Shown here piece after piece: positions 12,401-23,652 of a DNA stretch of 64,000 nucleotides. Both the position numbers and the translations under genes were made by a program. The notes beneath the pieces are model-generated. The model was given only the letters and a program-made list of their open reading frames with translations. It made no database searches and had not been told where the DNA came from. The DNA is from Craspedostauros australis (taxonomy: Eukaryota > Bacillariophyta > Bacillariophyceae > Mastogloiales > Achnanthaceae): NCBI GenBank assembly GCA_026770025.1, contig JAMXDE010000014.1, forward strand, positions 434,001 to 498,000. Direction: 5' to 3'. The first letter of the stretch is position 1; each line of letters begins with the position of its first letter.

Positions 12401-13495
12401 ACCTGGGTAGTACGGGAGCAGCTCATGCACCACGAAGTCTATCACCTGCTCGTCCGACTTCGAATCCTGATCAAAGTAGGCGCCCCGGCGTCTGTTGGAC
12501 TTTGTGATCCTCATGATGTCCCGGTACACTTCAATGGATTCAGCCAGGTGCTCATTCTGCGACAGCAAGTGCATGGGGGTCCTGCCCCTGCCATCCGTCT
12601 TGGATGCGTAGCTGGAAAGTCTCTTGACACCCTTCTGTCTCGTCAGGGATGTAACTGAAGTGAGCAGCTCTTGAATGGTGTCCGAGTTGCTGCAGATGTG
12701 GTGCAGGTTTGTGGGCATGAAGAAGGCGGAGGCTTCATCACTTAGGCGTCGGCTGCGTTGATCCTGATCTTGATCGACAGTGTAAGACTCCTCTTCCAAT
12801 CGTCTCATCCTGCGTTCTAGCATCTCCTCGAAGTTCTCTTCGGGCTCCTGTGGGAAGACCGTAGACACGAGCCTCAGCGTGTCCCTATTATCTTGCACGT
12901 ATCGATCTCTGCTGTCCTCGCTACCATTGTTGTCACTGTTGTTGCTGTTCATGCTTGTGTTCACACTCGTGTTCAGATTTGAGCCAATGCACAGGTTGGC
13001 GCTGTTGTTGCGGTTGCGGTTGGGATTGTCGTTGTTGCTGGTGTTGATCTGCTCGTCGGTGTCGGCAATGTCGCGGTTGTTGTTGCTGCTGTCGACTTCT
13101 TGATTGCTTGCGCTGGGTCTGGATTTCCTGGATGGGCTGCCGGCAGATCTCTTCGATGGGCTGCATGATCCGTCCCTGCGTATCATGTGGGTGAAACATG
13201 ACAATGCCCGTCGTGGGGACGAAAACGGAGATCGGTTTCGAAAATCGGAGGATGAGATGGACTCAACTTCGAACGGCGCGTCGTTCTCGTTGATGCTGGC
13301 GATCGCGCTGTCTTCAGGAGACGCATTTAAGGAGGCGTAAGGGGAGCGCCGTCTCATGTTGGGCGACATCCTTGGTGACCATCGCGTGCGGCTGTTCACG
13401 CTGCCCGTTTCCAACCCAACCTGTGGCGACACACATCGCTCAGGCGTCCTCAACCCGTCGGCCGCAGCCAACTTGGTTCGAGTCTGCCCCTTCAT
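9495..13495 (-). CDS. Ankyrin/TRP-like cation channel, two exons
   Basis: Exons are 13495-11815 and 11551-9495, separated by a 263 bp intron (donor GTAAGT at 11814, acceptor ACAG at 11552). Phase agrees and the joined protein is 1245 residues. Residues 1 to about 300 are disordered (Asn/Ser-rich runs). About 330-480 holds degenerate ankyrin-like units (GRTPMHLLSQNEHL; DDAGHIPFQGVL). From about 560 on is a six-segment channel module: hydrophobic helices near 704-722, 739-757, 778-795, 815-835 and 848-876, a pore loop with LLGDFG near 904-908, and a long last helix (VLYSFLVTVVLLNVLIAV, about 924-943). A Glu-rich helix (about residues 1115-1140) near the C-terminus may be a coiled coil. The order ankyrin, six helices, pore is that of TRP channels, so non-selective or calcium-permeable cation transport across a membrane is inferred. 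The exact ion and membrane are unknown. Confidence 0.8.
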
Positions 13496-14599
13496 GGTGC
13501 GCAGAACCGGCGTGTTGTCCTACCTGGCGGGTGGAGCGGTTGTATGGGTGGATTTGTGATGGTGCCGATGCTTTTGTTTGTGCTTTTGCTTTTGCTTGTG
13601 CTTTGTGGCGTTGATGGTTGGAATCAGCAAGATACGTAGCAGCCAATGAGAAGTTCTACGCAGGGCCGTTGGTTTTGTGGCAATTCCTCTTGGGCGGAGC
13701 ACCAGTATGATGGAAAAAGGGATTTTGTGGAGCGCCTCCTCCATCAAACGACGGCTGACTGTGGCGTGATGCGTGGTGTATGGTGTATGGTGTTGGTTGA
13801 GTTGTGTTGAATTGTGATGTTCTGTGTTGGCTGCGAAGACTTACTTACGTCTTCAGTGGGAGCATGTGTGTGAGACGAATCAAATGTCTTTCCTATTCAA
13901 AAGCGGTCGTTGGAGGAAAGCATCTATCATGCTCGAATCATGACATACCAAATCATCAAAGCAGGGCACAAAGACACATCTGCAAGGGCCGGCGATCTTC
14001 GTCATGTGAGATGGGGTGCGCTCACTTGCAACTTTTTGAATTTAGGCACTCGCGCTTGTTGACCAGTTGTGATCGAGCCCAGTCGTTAATTTCGAAAAGT
14101 TTGCTTATGAATGACATCGTCCTCGCAGAATTGTGTGCCGCCAGCCAAGTTCCGGATTTGCCTCACAACTTGGCAGGAGCGGACAAAAGACCACAAGAAA
14201 CGGAAGAACAGCAACCACAGAATCCCCAAACGGAGTGAAACATGTCTGTGTTGTGCCCCTGCCTCCCCAACGATTCTGGCCAGTTCACGAGCTACCATAG
14301 ATCGTATAATGCCATACAAGCTCCGAGTACTCGAGAACAGTTCCAAAGGCATGCTCCTTGTCTCTATGCGAGTACGTACATATCCTTGTATTGTTTATGC
14401 AAGAACAAAACGAGTAAAAATGCTAAACGCTCTTCTGAGTGTATTGTGCGATTCATCGCATGTCTCTGGAGAGAGAGAGCCTTTGACTTATTTCCATGGC
14501 CCTCTCACGCCATCGTCCTCGTGCCGCATTCATCTTCGTTCGCGTACTCTTCTCCGCACCAATACTCATCATCACAGAGACCTGATCTCTGCGGGACGC
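13496..14599. other. Intergenic, no gene seen
   Basis: Upstream flank of the channel gene and downstream flank of the ISWI gene, both on the minus strand. Only short frames without recognisable content. A GAGAGAGAG tract lies near 14468-14477. Confidence 0.5.
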
Positions 14600-17500
14600 C
14601 TATTGCGCTTTCTGCGGATCTGTTGCCGACTTCGGATTCTGCTGTTGCGCTGGTTTCCCTGAACCAGCGGTAGGTGCCGCTGCCGCTGCCACTTTTTCGG
14701 CCCCTGAAGCTGTATTGTTGGATGTCACCGGTGCAAGTTTGGCCATCGCCTTCTCCTCTTGCTTGCGGATCTCTTCATTCTCGCGCTCCACGAACTTCAC
14801 CACGGAGTCGCACCGACGCTGAATCTCCTGCGCAGATCGAGACTTGAAGAACCAATCGAAGCGGAACTGCCAGGCGTAACGGATCTCCGTGCGGATGCGT
14901 TCCGCGGCGCCAAACCCGTGCTTGTACATCATGCAGACCAGGAACGCATCCTCCTCTTCCTGGTAGGCACGTCCACGTGCTCCAGACGAACCGTAGTTGA
15001 TCTTCATCTTGATCCACGAATGCTTGAGCAGCTCCAACGCCGGTGGCACGACGACGTTCTTCTTGTTGCGGAACATCTCCCCGAAGGTATCCTCCAAATG
15101 CCTTTCGACCTTGTCCTGGATGGCATCGCGGATCTGCTGCAGCCTTTGGCGCTTCTTCTCGCCCTTCTCAATCTTCTCCAGGATCTTCTTCCAGTCCGCG
15201 AGCCGACGGTAGTTCGTCCAGAACGTCACGAAGTATCGCTTGATCTCGTTTTCATCCTTGCCCGTCTCGGCGATGACATCCCGCGCAACATTCTTGAAGT
15301 GATAGCGTCCGTGTCGCTCCAGGCTGGAACAGAAGGACTTGAAATCTTTGCGAGACCAGTCGGGGAAGCCTTCAGCCTGCAGCCGTTCTTTCTCCTGCGC
15401 CTCCTCCGGTGAAAGTTTGAGGTTGTCGAGCTCGTCTTCCATTTGCGTGGCCAGCATCGTGATTTCCATCGCGGTCCGCTCGTCTGCCTCTGTGGCGCCC
15501 ATGCCCGTTCTCACTCCCTTGGCTCTGTTCCGCAGATCTGCGATGTCGCGCAGCTTGGCCTCTTTCTGAAATGCCAGATTGCGCTCCCGGTCAGCGATGG
15601 CATTCAATCCTTCACGATCGAACAGCTGGAAATCCTGCAGCGAAGGGCCCTTCTTTTTCTTCTTGGCGGCCGCATCGGCAGCATGCGCCTTCATTCCGCT
15701 GGAAGTCCCTCCTCCGGTATTCATGGCATCACGGAAGTACTCGTTGACATCATAATTGCGTTTCCTCTGCCGTTGTGGGAGATTGATGAAGTTCCCCACG
15801 TTCTTTTCTGAGGCACGGTAGTTCTTTCCACCGTACGAGAACGTGTCCATCCCGCTCTCGTCTTCCGCGAGCAAGGTGAAGTTGGCGAGATCATGCTTGG
15901 CGTTCGTTTGGAGCTTGGCTTGCATGGCCTCCGTCTTCTCCTCTCCCCTCGCAATCAACGCATCGATATCTTCATCGGTGTACGCGCCACCTTTGCCGCT
16001 CAGGATTTGATCGGCACCGAAACGTACCATCTTCATCAGATCGTCTTTCTCGAGCGAGGAGTGCTGCTCCGCCAATCTCCCCTGCTGGATCACGGCAGCA
16101 TCCAAGAACAGCTTGCGATCGGCTCGTTCGATAATCTTCTCCTCCACGGTCCCCTCCGTGATGAAACGGAACACCTGAACTGGCTTCTTCTGACCGATAC
16201 GATGCGCACGGTCCATGGCCTGCAGGTCGACCTGCGGATTCCAATCGCTGTCGTACAAAATCACGATGTCAGCAGTCGCCAGGTTAATACCGAGACCACC
16301 GGCTCTGGTGCTCAGGAGGAAGGCGAACTTGCTCGATCCCTCCTCGTTGAATTCATCCATCTGCGAGTCTCGCTTGGCACCATCGGTGTTGCCGTCGATT
16401 CTGCAGTACTGAAAGTTGACAAAGCGCATGTAATCCTCGAGGATGTCCAGCACACGCGTCATCTGACAGAAGATCAGCACCCTGGAACCTCGTTCCTTCA
16501 ACTTGGGCAGGAGCTTGTGGAGGAGCATCATTTTACCGCTGTTTTCCCAAATGTGTGGGCCGTCGTGGTAGGGTGGCCCCTTTTCGGCACCGTCAAACAG
16601 GTAGGGGTGGTTGCACACCTTGCGTAGCTGCATGAGGATGTTGAGCAATCGAACTCGCTCCGGTCCGCCCAGCTTGTTCAATTCATGGGCATCCTTTCGG
16701 AGGACCTTCACGTACCACTCACGCTGCATTTGTGTCAGGCCGATGTACAGCTTCGTCTCCTTCTTCGGCGGGAGCGAGGTGGCGACATCCTTCTTGACTC
16801 GCCGGAGCATGAAGGGACGCAGCACGGTGTGGAGTCGCTTGATGACGTTCTCCTTTCCTGACTCGTCGGAGAGACTGAACCACGCATCGAACTGTTCGGC
16901 GTCACCGAAGATCGCTGGCATGAGAAAGTTGAGCAACGCCCAAAGCTCGCGAAGGTTGTTCTGTGGTGGGTGTACGATTGCATTGGATGTGATGACGTAA
17001 AAGAGGCCAGAATTGGGTGCAAACACAGCACAAAGTCACATGTTAGAGTGATGTACAGGAGATGACGTGACGTGACGTGACATGCCATCAATGCAGTACT
17101 ACAGATGACGGAACAACGATGGCATGCACCATCACCTTCAAGTACAGCGTTCATCACTCATTTTAGTGTTGAGCGCAACATTCAACATTCGACATTGCAA
17201 TGTGAAGCCTAGCACAAAAACGTACCTGGAGTGGAGTTCCTGTGATGAGGAATCGGAATTCGGTGTTCATGATGCGGATTGTTCGGCTGAGGGAGGAGTT
17301 CTCGTTCTTTATTCTGTGTGCTTCATCGATGATGAGGTAGTTGAAAGGGATCTTGCTGAGCTTGCCCTTCTCTCGCAGCAGTCCTTCGTAGGAAGTGACC
17401 AGGACGTCCCAGTTGAACTTTCCCGTGGTTGGATTGAGCGGCAGGTGGTTATTGATGAAAACCTCGCGCTCTGCCTTCGTTCCTCCCATGCGAATGGCCT

Positions 17501-18868
17501 TGATGGAGGGGCACCATTTGCCGAACTCGCGGATCCAGTTACCGACGACACTTTTGGGGACGATGACGATGTGCGGGCCCGTGACGCCGCGGTGCTCTCT
17601 GAGATAGGCCAGGAAGGAGATGGTCTGCAACGTCTTGCCCAGGCCCATCTCATCGGCCAGGATCCCGTTGATGCCATTGCAATGCAGCTTGATGATCCAA
17701 TTCAATCCCTCTAGCTGGTAGGGGTGCATCTTGCAATGCGATGCCAAAATGCTTGGCTGCTTGTCAATCCTCACAACGCGACGTTTGGACTGAGCCGACT
17801 TGAGCATCTGCGCATCCTCCTCCGCTTCCGTCATGCGCCCCTTCTTGCCCCGGGATCCGTTCTTCTTCCCCTTTCCCTTTCCGGCCGCCGCCACGGAACC
17901 TGATCATGTGACGTTCGTGATTTCAAGAGAAAGTAATTGTGTGATCAACAGGTGTTTGAGTGGGGTACGATTGTCATGAACGTTGGTGCATTGAAGGCAA
18001 ACGCAGGGATGCAGAGCGAAATCTCGAAGGCATACTGGTGCACATGAAAGGTTCATTCAAACAACCATTCAGCCAAGCACGTTGCCAAACATTCTGTCAC
18101 GCAGCAGCATTACATCGATCACATCGCTCGCATGGTCACTGTCACACATCAACCACACATCAACCATACACACACACATGCACTCCTCCACAGCAAATGT
18201 GGTCCTTTGCACGAATCTTGCGTTGTGGCCGAACCAAACTCACCTGCCAGGAAGTGCGCAAATACCTCGGATTGCTTCACAAGGTATTGCAACTGCGTCG
18301 ACACATCCGCTGCGTTGGATGGTGCAGCCTGAGACACGGTCTTTTGCTCTGCGATCATGAGCTCCATTTGCTCCTTGCGTGCTGCTTCCATCTCCTTGGC
18401 GCTCTCTTGTGCGAGCCGGATTCGCTCAGCCTCAGCCTCCTTGTCTTCCTTCGTTGGTTCCTTCTCTGTGTCTGTCGCTGCTGCTGATGCAGTGCCATCC
18501 ACTGGAGATGTCGCAGTTCCTTCCTTGGCACCTGCCACAGCCTGACTATCATTCAAACCCTCATCTGCCTCGTCCGCCTCATCGATGCCTTCCAAGTCCA
18601 GGCCGTCCAATTCCACCTTGTCGTCGTCATCATCATCGTCATCATTATCATCTGCTTCTCTCCCTTCATGCTTTTCCTTGCCATCCTTTTCTTCCTCGAC
18701 ATCCATTTTATCTTCAGAGGATACTTGATCGCTAGAAGGTTTCGCATCATTGTCGGCTGATACGTTGTCGTTAGATTTGCCTTCGTCTTTGCTGTCGTTT
18801 TTGTCATTGGCAGGATCAGCAACCAGGGCACCCTCCTTCTCCTTCCTTGCGGCCTGATCGGTGGACAT
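14600..18868 (-). CDS. ISWI: ISWI-family chromatin remodelling ATPase, three exons
   Basis: Exons are 18868-18244, 17899-17226 and 16960-14600; introns are 344 and 265 bp (donors GTGAGT and GTACGT). Phases agree, giving 1219 residues. Residues 1-208 form an acidic N-terminus (a D8 run, SEDKMDVEEE) ending in an AEQF-like helix (KQSEVFAHFLAG) typical of ISWI. The SNF2 ATPase follows: Walker A DEMGLGKT about 291-298, DEAH about 400-403, TGTPLQNNLRELW across the second splice junction. Then come the helicase C lobe (STRAGGLGINLATAD, DWNPQVDLQAMDRAHRIGQ), HAND, SANT (FPDWSRKDFKSFCSSLERHGRYHF) and SLIDE (YKHGFGAAERIRTEIR). ISWI enzymes slide and space nucleosomes in the nucleus using ATP. All key motifs are intact. 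The start is the first ATG of the acidic exon. Intron 2 carries TGACGTAA and three consecutive TGACG units (16990-17077). Confidence 0.93.
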
Positions 18869-19249
18869 CGTGGCTCTTCTTCTGTTCCGCTTTTGACACG
18901 ATGAGGAACGATGCACGTATGTTCACGGGTGGACCCCCTTCGATGGAATAAGCTGGAGTAGTCGCCGGGATACGCGTATGTCTGTGATGTCTGACGCTGC
19001 TCTCTTCGTTTTGTGTCTGTTTTGTTGTTGTGGTGATCCTGTTGTGTTCAATTGCGTCAACCTCGTTGATTTCATCACTTGGCAGTTTAGTCGCTAGTAT
19101 TTTCGGCACATCTTTCAGTTTGGATGTGGTTTCGGTCGAATGAGTCATTCTGGCGCGGTTGCTTGTGTCGCACGTGACGTCATGACGAGATCCCATCATC
19201 ATCTTCGTTTCTCAACCACACAACCACAAACAAATCAAGCACCAAATTG
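18869..19249. promoter_or_regulatory. Divergent promoter with AP-1, G-box and CRE palindromes
   Basis: The 381 bp between the start codons of ISWI (minus) and the methyltransferase (plus) must hold both promoters. TGAGTCA (19141-19147), CACGTG (19171-19176) and TGACGTCA (19175-19182, overlapping the G-box) lie within 42 bases. These are consensus targets of bZIP/bHLH factors, and CRE-type TGACGT elements are known in diatoms to respond to CO2 and cAMP. Shared regulation is inferred, not shown. Confidence 0.5.
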
Positions 19250-20515
19250 ATGGATTCCGACACTGACCCATCGCCAACCCACAACCAGTCCACCACAATC
19301 CAACGCTGCCAATTGTGGAAGACAAGAATGAAGGAAGTGACGGTCCAGATCCCCGAGGGTGCCGAGCCAGGGGACACCCTGACGCTCGAGATTGATGGCG
19401 CAGCTTTGGAGATCGAGGTGCCCGCCGGAGCGGTGGTCGGTGATGTGCTGAGCTTGCAGATTGCCACTGATCCTACCGTGGACGAGGGTGACAAGGCAGA
19501 AGGCAGCGAGCAGCAGCAACAACAATATGAGGAGGAGGAAGGAGGAAAAGGAGATGATCAGCAACGACCGAACGAGCAGCAGCAGACTTCGATTCTGTTA
19601 GCATCTGGAAAGCAGCTGCAAATGCCGCAACCTGCAGAGCAGGGCCACATCGAGGAGGGTGCTGGAGATATCGATGCACAAGATGAGTCCTGCGATGGAA
19701 CGCATCGAATGCTTTGGCCGTCGGCACGCAAGCTCATCGAGCTGGTTGGAGGCAGCAATGCTCCGCAGCAAGTGAAAGATCTATTGGGACAGAGAAATGA
19801 CGGAACCGTGATCGAACTGGGATCAGGTCTTGGATACGCAGGTTTGGTTGTTGGACACATGCTGGCACAGTACAGTCTGAGGAAAAGCAATGGAAGTGGC
19901 GATGGTGATGAAAATGGAAGCGCCGGGCCAAACGACAGCAGAAAAACACTCCAAGTGTTCTTGACGGACGTTCCGGCTGCGTTGCCGGCACTCCAACGGA
20001 GCGTGAATGGCAATCGGAGCCTGTGCGATGATTACATGGAGGTTCAATGCCTCCCGTTGCAATGGGGGTCGACCGAGCCCAACCAAGCACTTCTCGCAAC
20101 CGCCGATTGGATCGTCGCATCTGATGTTCTCTACAACCACAAGTACATTCCGCAGCTCGTTGCGACAGTGCAGAGACTCGTGCGTGACTCCACGAGGATC
20201 CTCATCGCCGTTCGTTGGCGCAAGCCGCAGGAAGAACGTGTCTTCTTCGACAGCTTGTCCGACGTCGTTCGGTGGGAGCTGATGCCAGGTTCGGCATGCC
20301 CGTTGTCGTGGAAGGAGTACGGCAATCCAGCTTGCGAAGCATCCAACAAGTACTTCTCGCAGACGTCAGTCGGTGTGGCAGGCAAGCCGACCCCGTTGGC
20401 AGATATCGACGAGGCCGCAAACCAGCGCATGTACGGCGACGAGTACGAGGCGTGGGAGAATCTGCAGGTCCAAATATATCTCGGCACGGTCATCTCACCC
20501 TCCGCTGGCCCTTGA
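19250..20515 (+). CDS. METTL21-type protein lysine methyltransferase with N-terminal duplicated beta module
   Basis: 421 residues from the ATG at 19250; single exon. Residues about 27-75 contain two related units (VTVQIPEGAEPGDTLTLEI and LEIEVPAGAVVGDVLSLQI), a small beta module seen in several stramenopile proteins. A Gln/Glu-rich linker follows. The C-terminal part is a class I SAM-dependent methyltransferase of family 16: motif I VIELGSGLGYAGLV, a middle block LTDVPAALPALQRSVNGN, and motif IV-like ADWIVASDVLYNHKYIPQLV (the D-x-x-Y type used by METTL21/eEF lysine methyltransferases). A lysine on a translation factor or chaperone is the likely substrate class, but the actual substrate cannot be read. 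The gene is divergent from the ISWI gene. Confidence 0.8.
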   Translation: MDSDTDPSPTHNQSTTIQRCQLWKTRMKEVTVQIPEGAEPGDTLTLEIDGAALEIEVPAGAVVGDVLSLQIATDPTVDEGDKAEGSEQQQQQYEEEEGGKGDDQQRPNEQQQTSILLASGKQLQMPQPAEQGHIEEGAGDIDAQDESCDGTHRMLWPSARKLIELVGGSNAPQQVKDLLGQRNDGTVIELGSGLGYAGLVVGHMLAQYSLRKSNGSGDGDENGSAGPNDSRKTLQVFLTDVPAALPALQRSVNGNRSLCDDYMEVQCLPLQWGSTEPNQALLATADWIVASDVLYNHKYIPQLVATVQRLVRDSTRILIAVRWRKPQEERVFFDSLSDVVRWELMPGSACPLSWKEYGNPACEASNKYFSQTSVGVAGKPTPLADIDEAANQRMYGDEYEAWENLQVQIYLGTVISPSAGP

Positions 20516-21076
20516 ACCGATAATATTAGGCGAGTATGTTGGTTGGATGCAAACGCAGTAGAGTAGAGAGAGCGATCGTCACATATTACTGCCCCCTCTG
20601 TCGTAGCGTGTTCTTGCTCGGGGATGACACGAGTACGAGCTGCACCAAACCGTAAACTGTTCACGATAACACTAGTTGTGGAGTTTTGTTCGTGTTGAAT
20701 CCACAGCAATAACCACGACCAAAGCTGATCAACCAATCAGAAGCCGCTTCTTGTGATGACCCTCCGCCGCCAAACCGCACAAAGAAGACACCTCCCATCG
20801 ATTTGGGAGTTCCCAAGGCGGATGAGCACAATCAGGCATCACCTTGCCCTGCCCAAGGCTTCGAGCCACGAACTACGGACACACCAGCATCTGCAGAGGA
20901 GTCGACAGGGAGACAAAGACAACGACAGAGGAGCTTCACACGGCTCCGCAACATAAAACGCCACATGGCAACACCCACTGAGCCAGCTGAAGCACCGAAC
21001 GCGTACGAATAGCTTGATTGGACCGGCAAGATATCTCACGGGTTTACCATACACTCGTACTATACAGACATCCAAG
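20516..21076. other. Intergenic with one fragment of a dispersed repeat
   Basis: Spacer between two plus-strand genes. Positions 20664-20688 are identical over 25 bases to part of the repeat at 56772-56953. No gene was seen. Confidence 0.55.
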
Positions 21077-23185
21077 ATGACAGCTGCCGCAATCGATGAC
21101 AGGTCAGCTGATGGCGACGACGCGCGTCCGTCCCAGCAACAGCAGCAGCAGCAGCAGCATAGTTCGGTTGGCGGAGACGAATCGGAGGACGTGGGAAGCT
21201 CCTCGTTCGATCAGGAGGATTCGGAGACGAGGAGCACCACCAGCGGCCACGAGGAGGGAGTGGCGCGAAGGCGGAACTCCTACGATGATCTGAACGAGCA
21301 TCAAATCACGGGGCTCAACTTCGTGATGGAGCACCGCATCTTCCTCAATGCCATCCTCGGACTTCTCACGGACCGGGACAAGAACGCGACCCAGATAGGC
21401 ATGAACGACCCCAACGTCCTCAAGTGCGGGCCGTTGAAGAAGGCGTCGCATCTGGTCTCGGGAGTGTGGAAGCAGAAGTACTGCGAGGTGCGGCGGGGCA
21501 TGTTCTCGTACTACGAGGACGCCAGGTCCGACAACAAGGTCCAGGAAGGCCTGCAACGCAAGAACGTGCCCTTGGAGTACGGTGCGTGCGCGTGCCGAGC
21601 CGTCAAGATCCACAGGAAGGGTCTCAACATCACCCCGGGTGGCGCCATCTTCGAGATCAAGCTGGGCAACACGCGCCGTCTGTGGTTGGCGAGATCCCGA
21701 GCAGAAAGGCAGGCCTGGATCCAGGCAATCCAGAGCGCCATCGTGGGTGGCTCCGTCACGCGCAACAACAACGAACCTGCCTCCGGACACAAGGGGCTCC
21801 TGGGCGGGGTCAACTCTCGCTCGCCGTACAAACAGGATCTCAAGCTGTACCAGAAGATCAAGTCGGCCGTGAAGACCGCCGGCACCAAGAAGGAGTACCT
21901 TGCGGTGTTGGGCGAACTGCGCGGCGGCTGCCTCGACATTCCTGTGCAGTGGATGATGGCGCAGACGGAACGTGCTGGTTCGGCGCCCACCTCCATCTTC
22001 TACGAAGACTCGATGGACGGTGGCGTCGAGCAGCTTCGCAAAGATCTGCGACGTGATACGCTCAAGATCAACGACGATCTGTACGAAGGTGACAGCGGCC
22101 ATGCGTCCGAGAAGATCATCGCAGGGCTGGCGAGGAACATCCTGGAGATCAGCAAGACATCGGACTACCCGCGAAAATTGGCCATCCCCGAATCGAAGGC
22201 CTTCATGTTCGCCAGAGACGTCCTGCTGTCGAGCAACCGGACTCGATCTGGTGGCGATTCCTACTTCTGTGTCGACACCTTGGTGAACAATCCGAATCTC
22301 GTGGTGACGGTTCCGAGTTCTCGCGAGGCAGAACCCGTGTCTATTACGGTGGAGATCGACGAAGATGACAGCCCTATCAACTTCGGCCATTCCAGCAAGT
22401 CCGGATGGGCCAGAACACGGCACAACCTTCAAAAGTCCTGGCGCAAGCGGTATTTCGTTCTGGCGGAAGGCACGCTCAGCATCTACATGAACGCCACACC
22501 TCGACCGCACGGTCTGCGTGGCCAGCTGGTCATTGCAGATTCTTCCATTGCCGTCGACCGCTACAAGGACGATCCGAACCAGCTGGTCATCACAATCACA
22601 TCGAAGGATGGGTTGAAGATTCGGACGATGCGCTTCCAAGATCAGGTGAGGATGATCTCCTGGGTCTACGCCCTCGAATGCGCCGCTCGGCGTCCATCAT
22701 CCATCGCAAACTCGACTATCGGGCAGCTGCGACGCCGGCTCAGCCCCAACAAGACCAGCCAGGCCACAAAGACAGATGGGGCCGTGCGCTGGAGCACCGT
22801 CATCGAAGACGCAGTCAAGGTGCACGCGAAAAAGATCTCGTTGGATAGCACCACGGTCGACCAGCAGCTCACAGGCTTGACGCTGCAAGCCACCGTGGCC
22901 ATCAAGCTATGCGTGAGGGCGAGCACCGAATACAACGTTTGTACGACCGACCCGCAAGGCGATGACGGCGACACATGGGCGACCATCAGCTCCACATTTC
23001 TGCAAACATTCTGCATCAGAGAAGGCAAACTCGATCGCGGCGAGGAGATCGTTCGGCTGGTGGTGTCCAAGTGCGCGGATCCCATGAACTTTGCCGATGC
23101 GTTGGGCGATGAAGGCAGTGCACCAGCGACAGCAGGAGGAGGGACGGGAACTACGCGCTTGTTCAAACGAGCAAGCAACACCTGA
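21077..23185 (+). CDS. Double PH-domain protein
   Basis: 702 residues from the ATG at 21077 (the upstream extension has only a TTG). Single exon. A polyglutamine run follows the start, then an acidic/Ser-rich tail. A helical segment (residues about 72-115) precedes the first PH domain (about 119-232: CGPLKKASHLVSGVWKQKYCEV to AERQAWIQAIQSAI). The middle region (about 255-420) is helical and unrecognised. The second PH domain (about 435-535) begins KSGWARTRHNLQKSWRKRYF and ends MISWVYALECAARR. Both have the closing tryptophan of the last PH helix. PH domains bind phosphoinositides or proteins, so a membrane adaptor or trafficking role is inferred. The C-terminal 150 residues look folded but are unassigned. 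Confidence 0.8.
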   Translation: MTAAAIDDRSADGDDARPSQQQQQQQQHSSVGGDESEDVGSSSFDQEDSETRSTTSGHEEGVARRRNSYDDLNEHQITGLNFVMEHRIFLNAILGLLTDRDKNATQIGMNDPNVLKCGPLKKASHLVSGVWKQKYCEVRRGMFSYYEDARSDNKVQEGLQRKNVPLEYGACACRAVKIHRKGLNITPGGAIFEIKLGNTRRLWLARSRAERQAWIQAIQSAIVGGSVTRNNNEPASGHKGLLGGVNSRSPYKQDLKLYQKIKSAVKTAGTKKEYLAVLGELRGGCLDIPVQWMMAQTERAGSAPTSIFYEDSMDGGVEQLRKDLRRDTLKINDDLYEGDSGHASEKIIAGLARNILEISKTSDYPRKLAIPESKAFMFARDVLLSSNRTRSGGDSYFCVDTLVNNPNLVVTVPSSREAEPVSITVEIDEDDSPINFGHSSKSGWARTRHNLQKSWRKRYFVLAEGTLSIYMNATPRPHGLRGQLVIADSSIAVDRYKDDPNQLVITITSKDGLKIRTMRFQDQVRMISWVYALECAARRPSSIANSTIGQLRRRLSPNKTSQATKTDGAVRWSTVIEDAVKVHAKKISLDSTTVDQQLTGLTLQATVAIKLCVRASTEYNVCTTDPQGDDGDTWATISSTFLQTFCIREGKLDRGEEIVRLVVSKCADPMNFADALGDEGSAPATAGGGTGTTRLFKRASNT

Positions 23186-23652
23186 TGTGAATGTACGTAT
23201 CGTCATGATTTCCAATATTTGTGCGAGATGTCAATACGAGTCGAACACCAGCACTGTACGTATGTGATGGATGAGACAAAAGGAGGTCTTTGCAATTAAC
23301 AGGAACGCAACTAGTATTCTACGATGGAGTATGCTCGCAGAACGCTGCATGGTTGTGCAGATCGATTTGAAGGTTGCTGCGGGATGGTTATTCTCGTATT
23401 CTGTGGCATGGGCATCAGAAGTGTGAGCACCTCCGAAGAGAAGTTCTCGAATCACGAGTGTAGGCTTGAACTTCTATGAAGTTACCGGTTCGTGCGTTCA
23501 CGAAATCGGATACGCGAGCATTGTCCGCCTCCAGTTCAAAAATATGCTCCGGGTGCGTTCATTCAGGAGACAACCGTCATTGCACAGAGGGCCGCCGTCG
23601 AAGTACTCGTTCACCGTTCGCACGCGAGCTTGTCATCGTACTCGCAGATACA
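23186..23652. other. Convergent intergenic spacer
   Basis: Between the ends of the PH-domain gene (plus) and the MFS transporter (minus). No gene or repeat was recognised. Confidence 0.5.

Noticed and set aside
21104-22639. 511-codon minus-strand frame
   Set aside because: Antisense of the double PH-domain gene, with no domain of its own.
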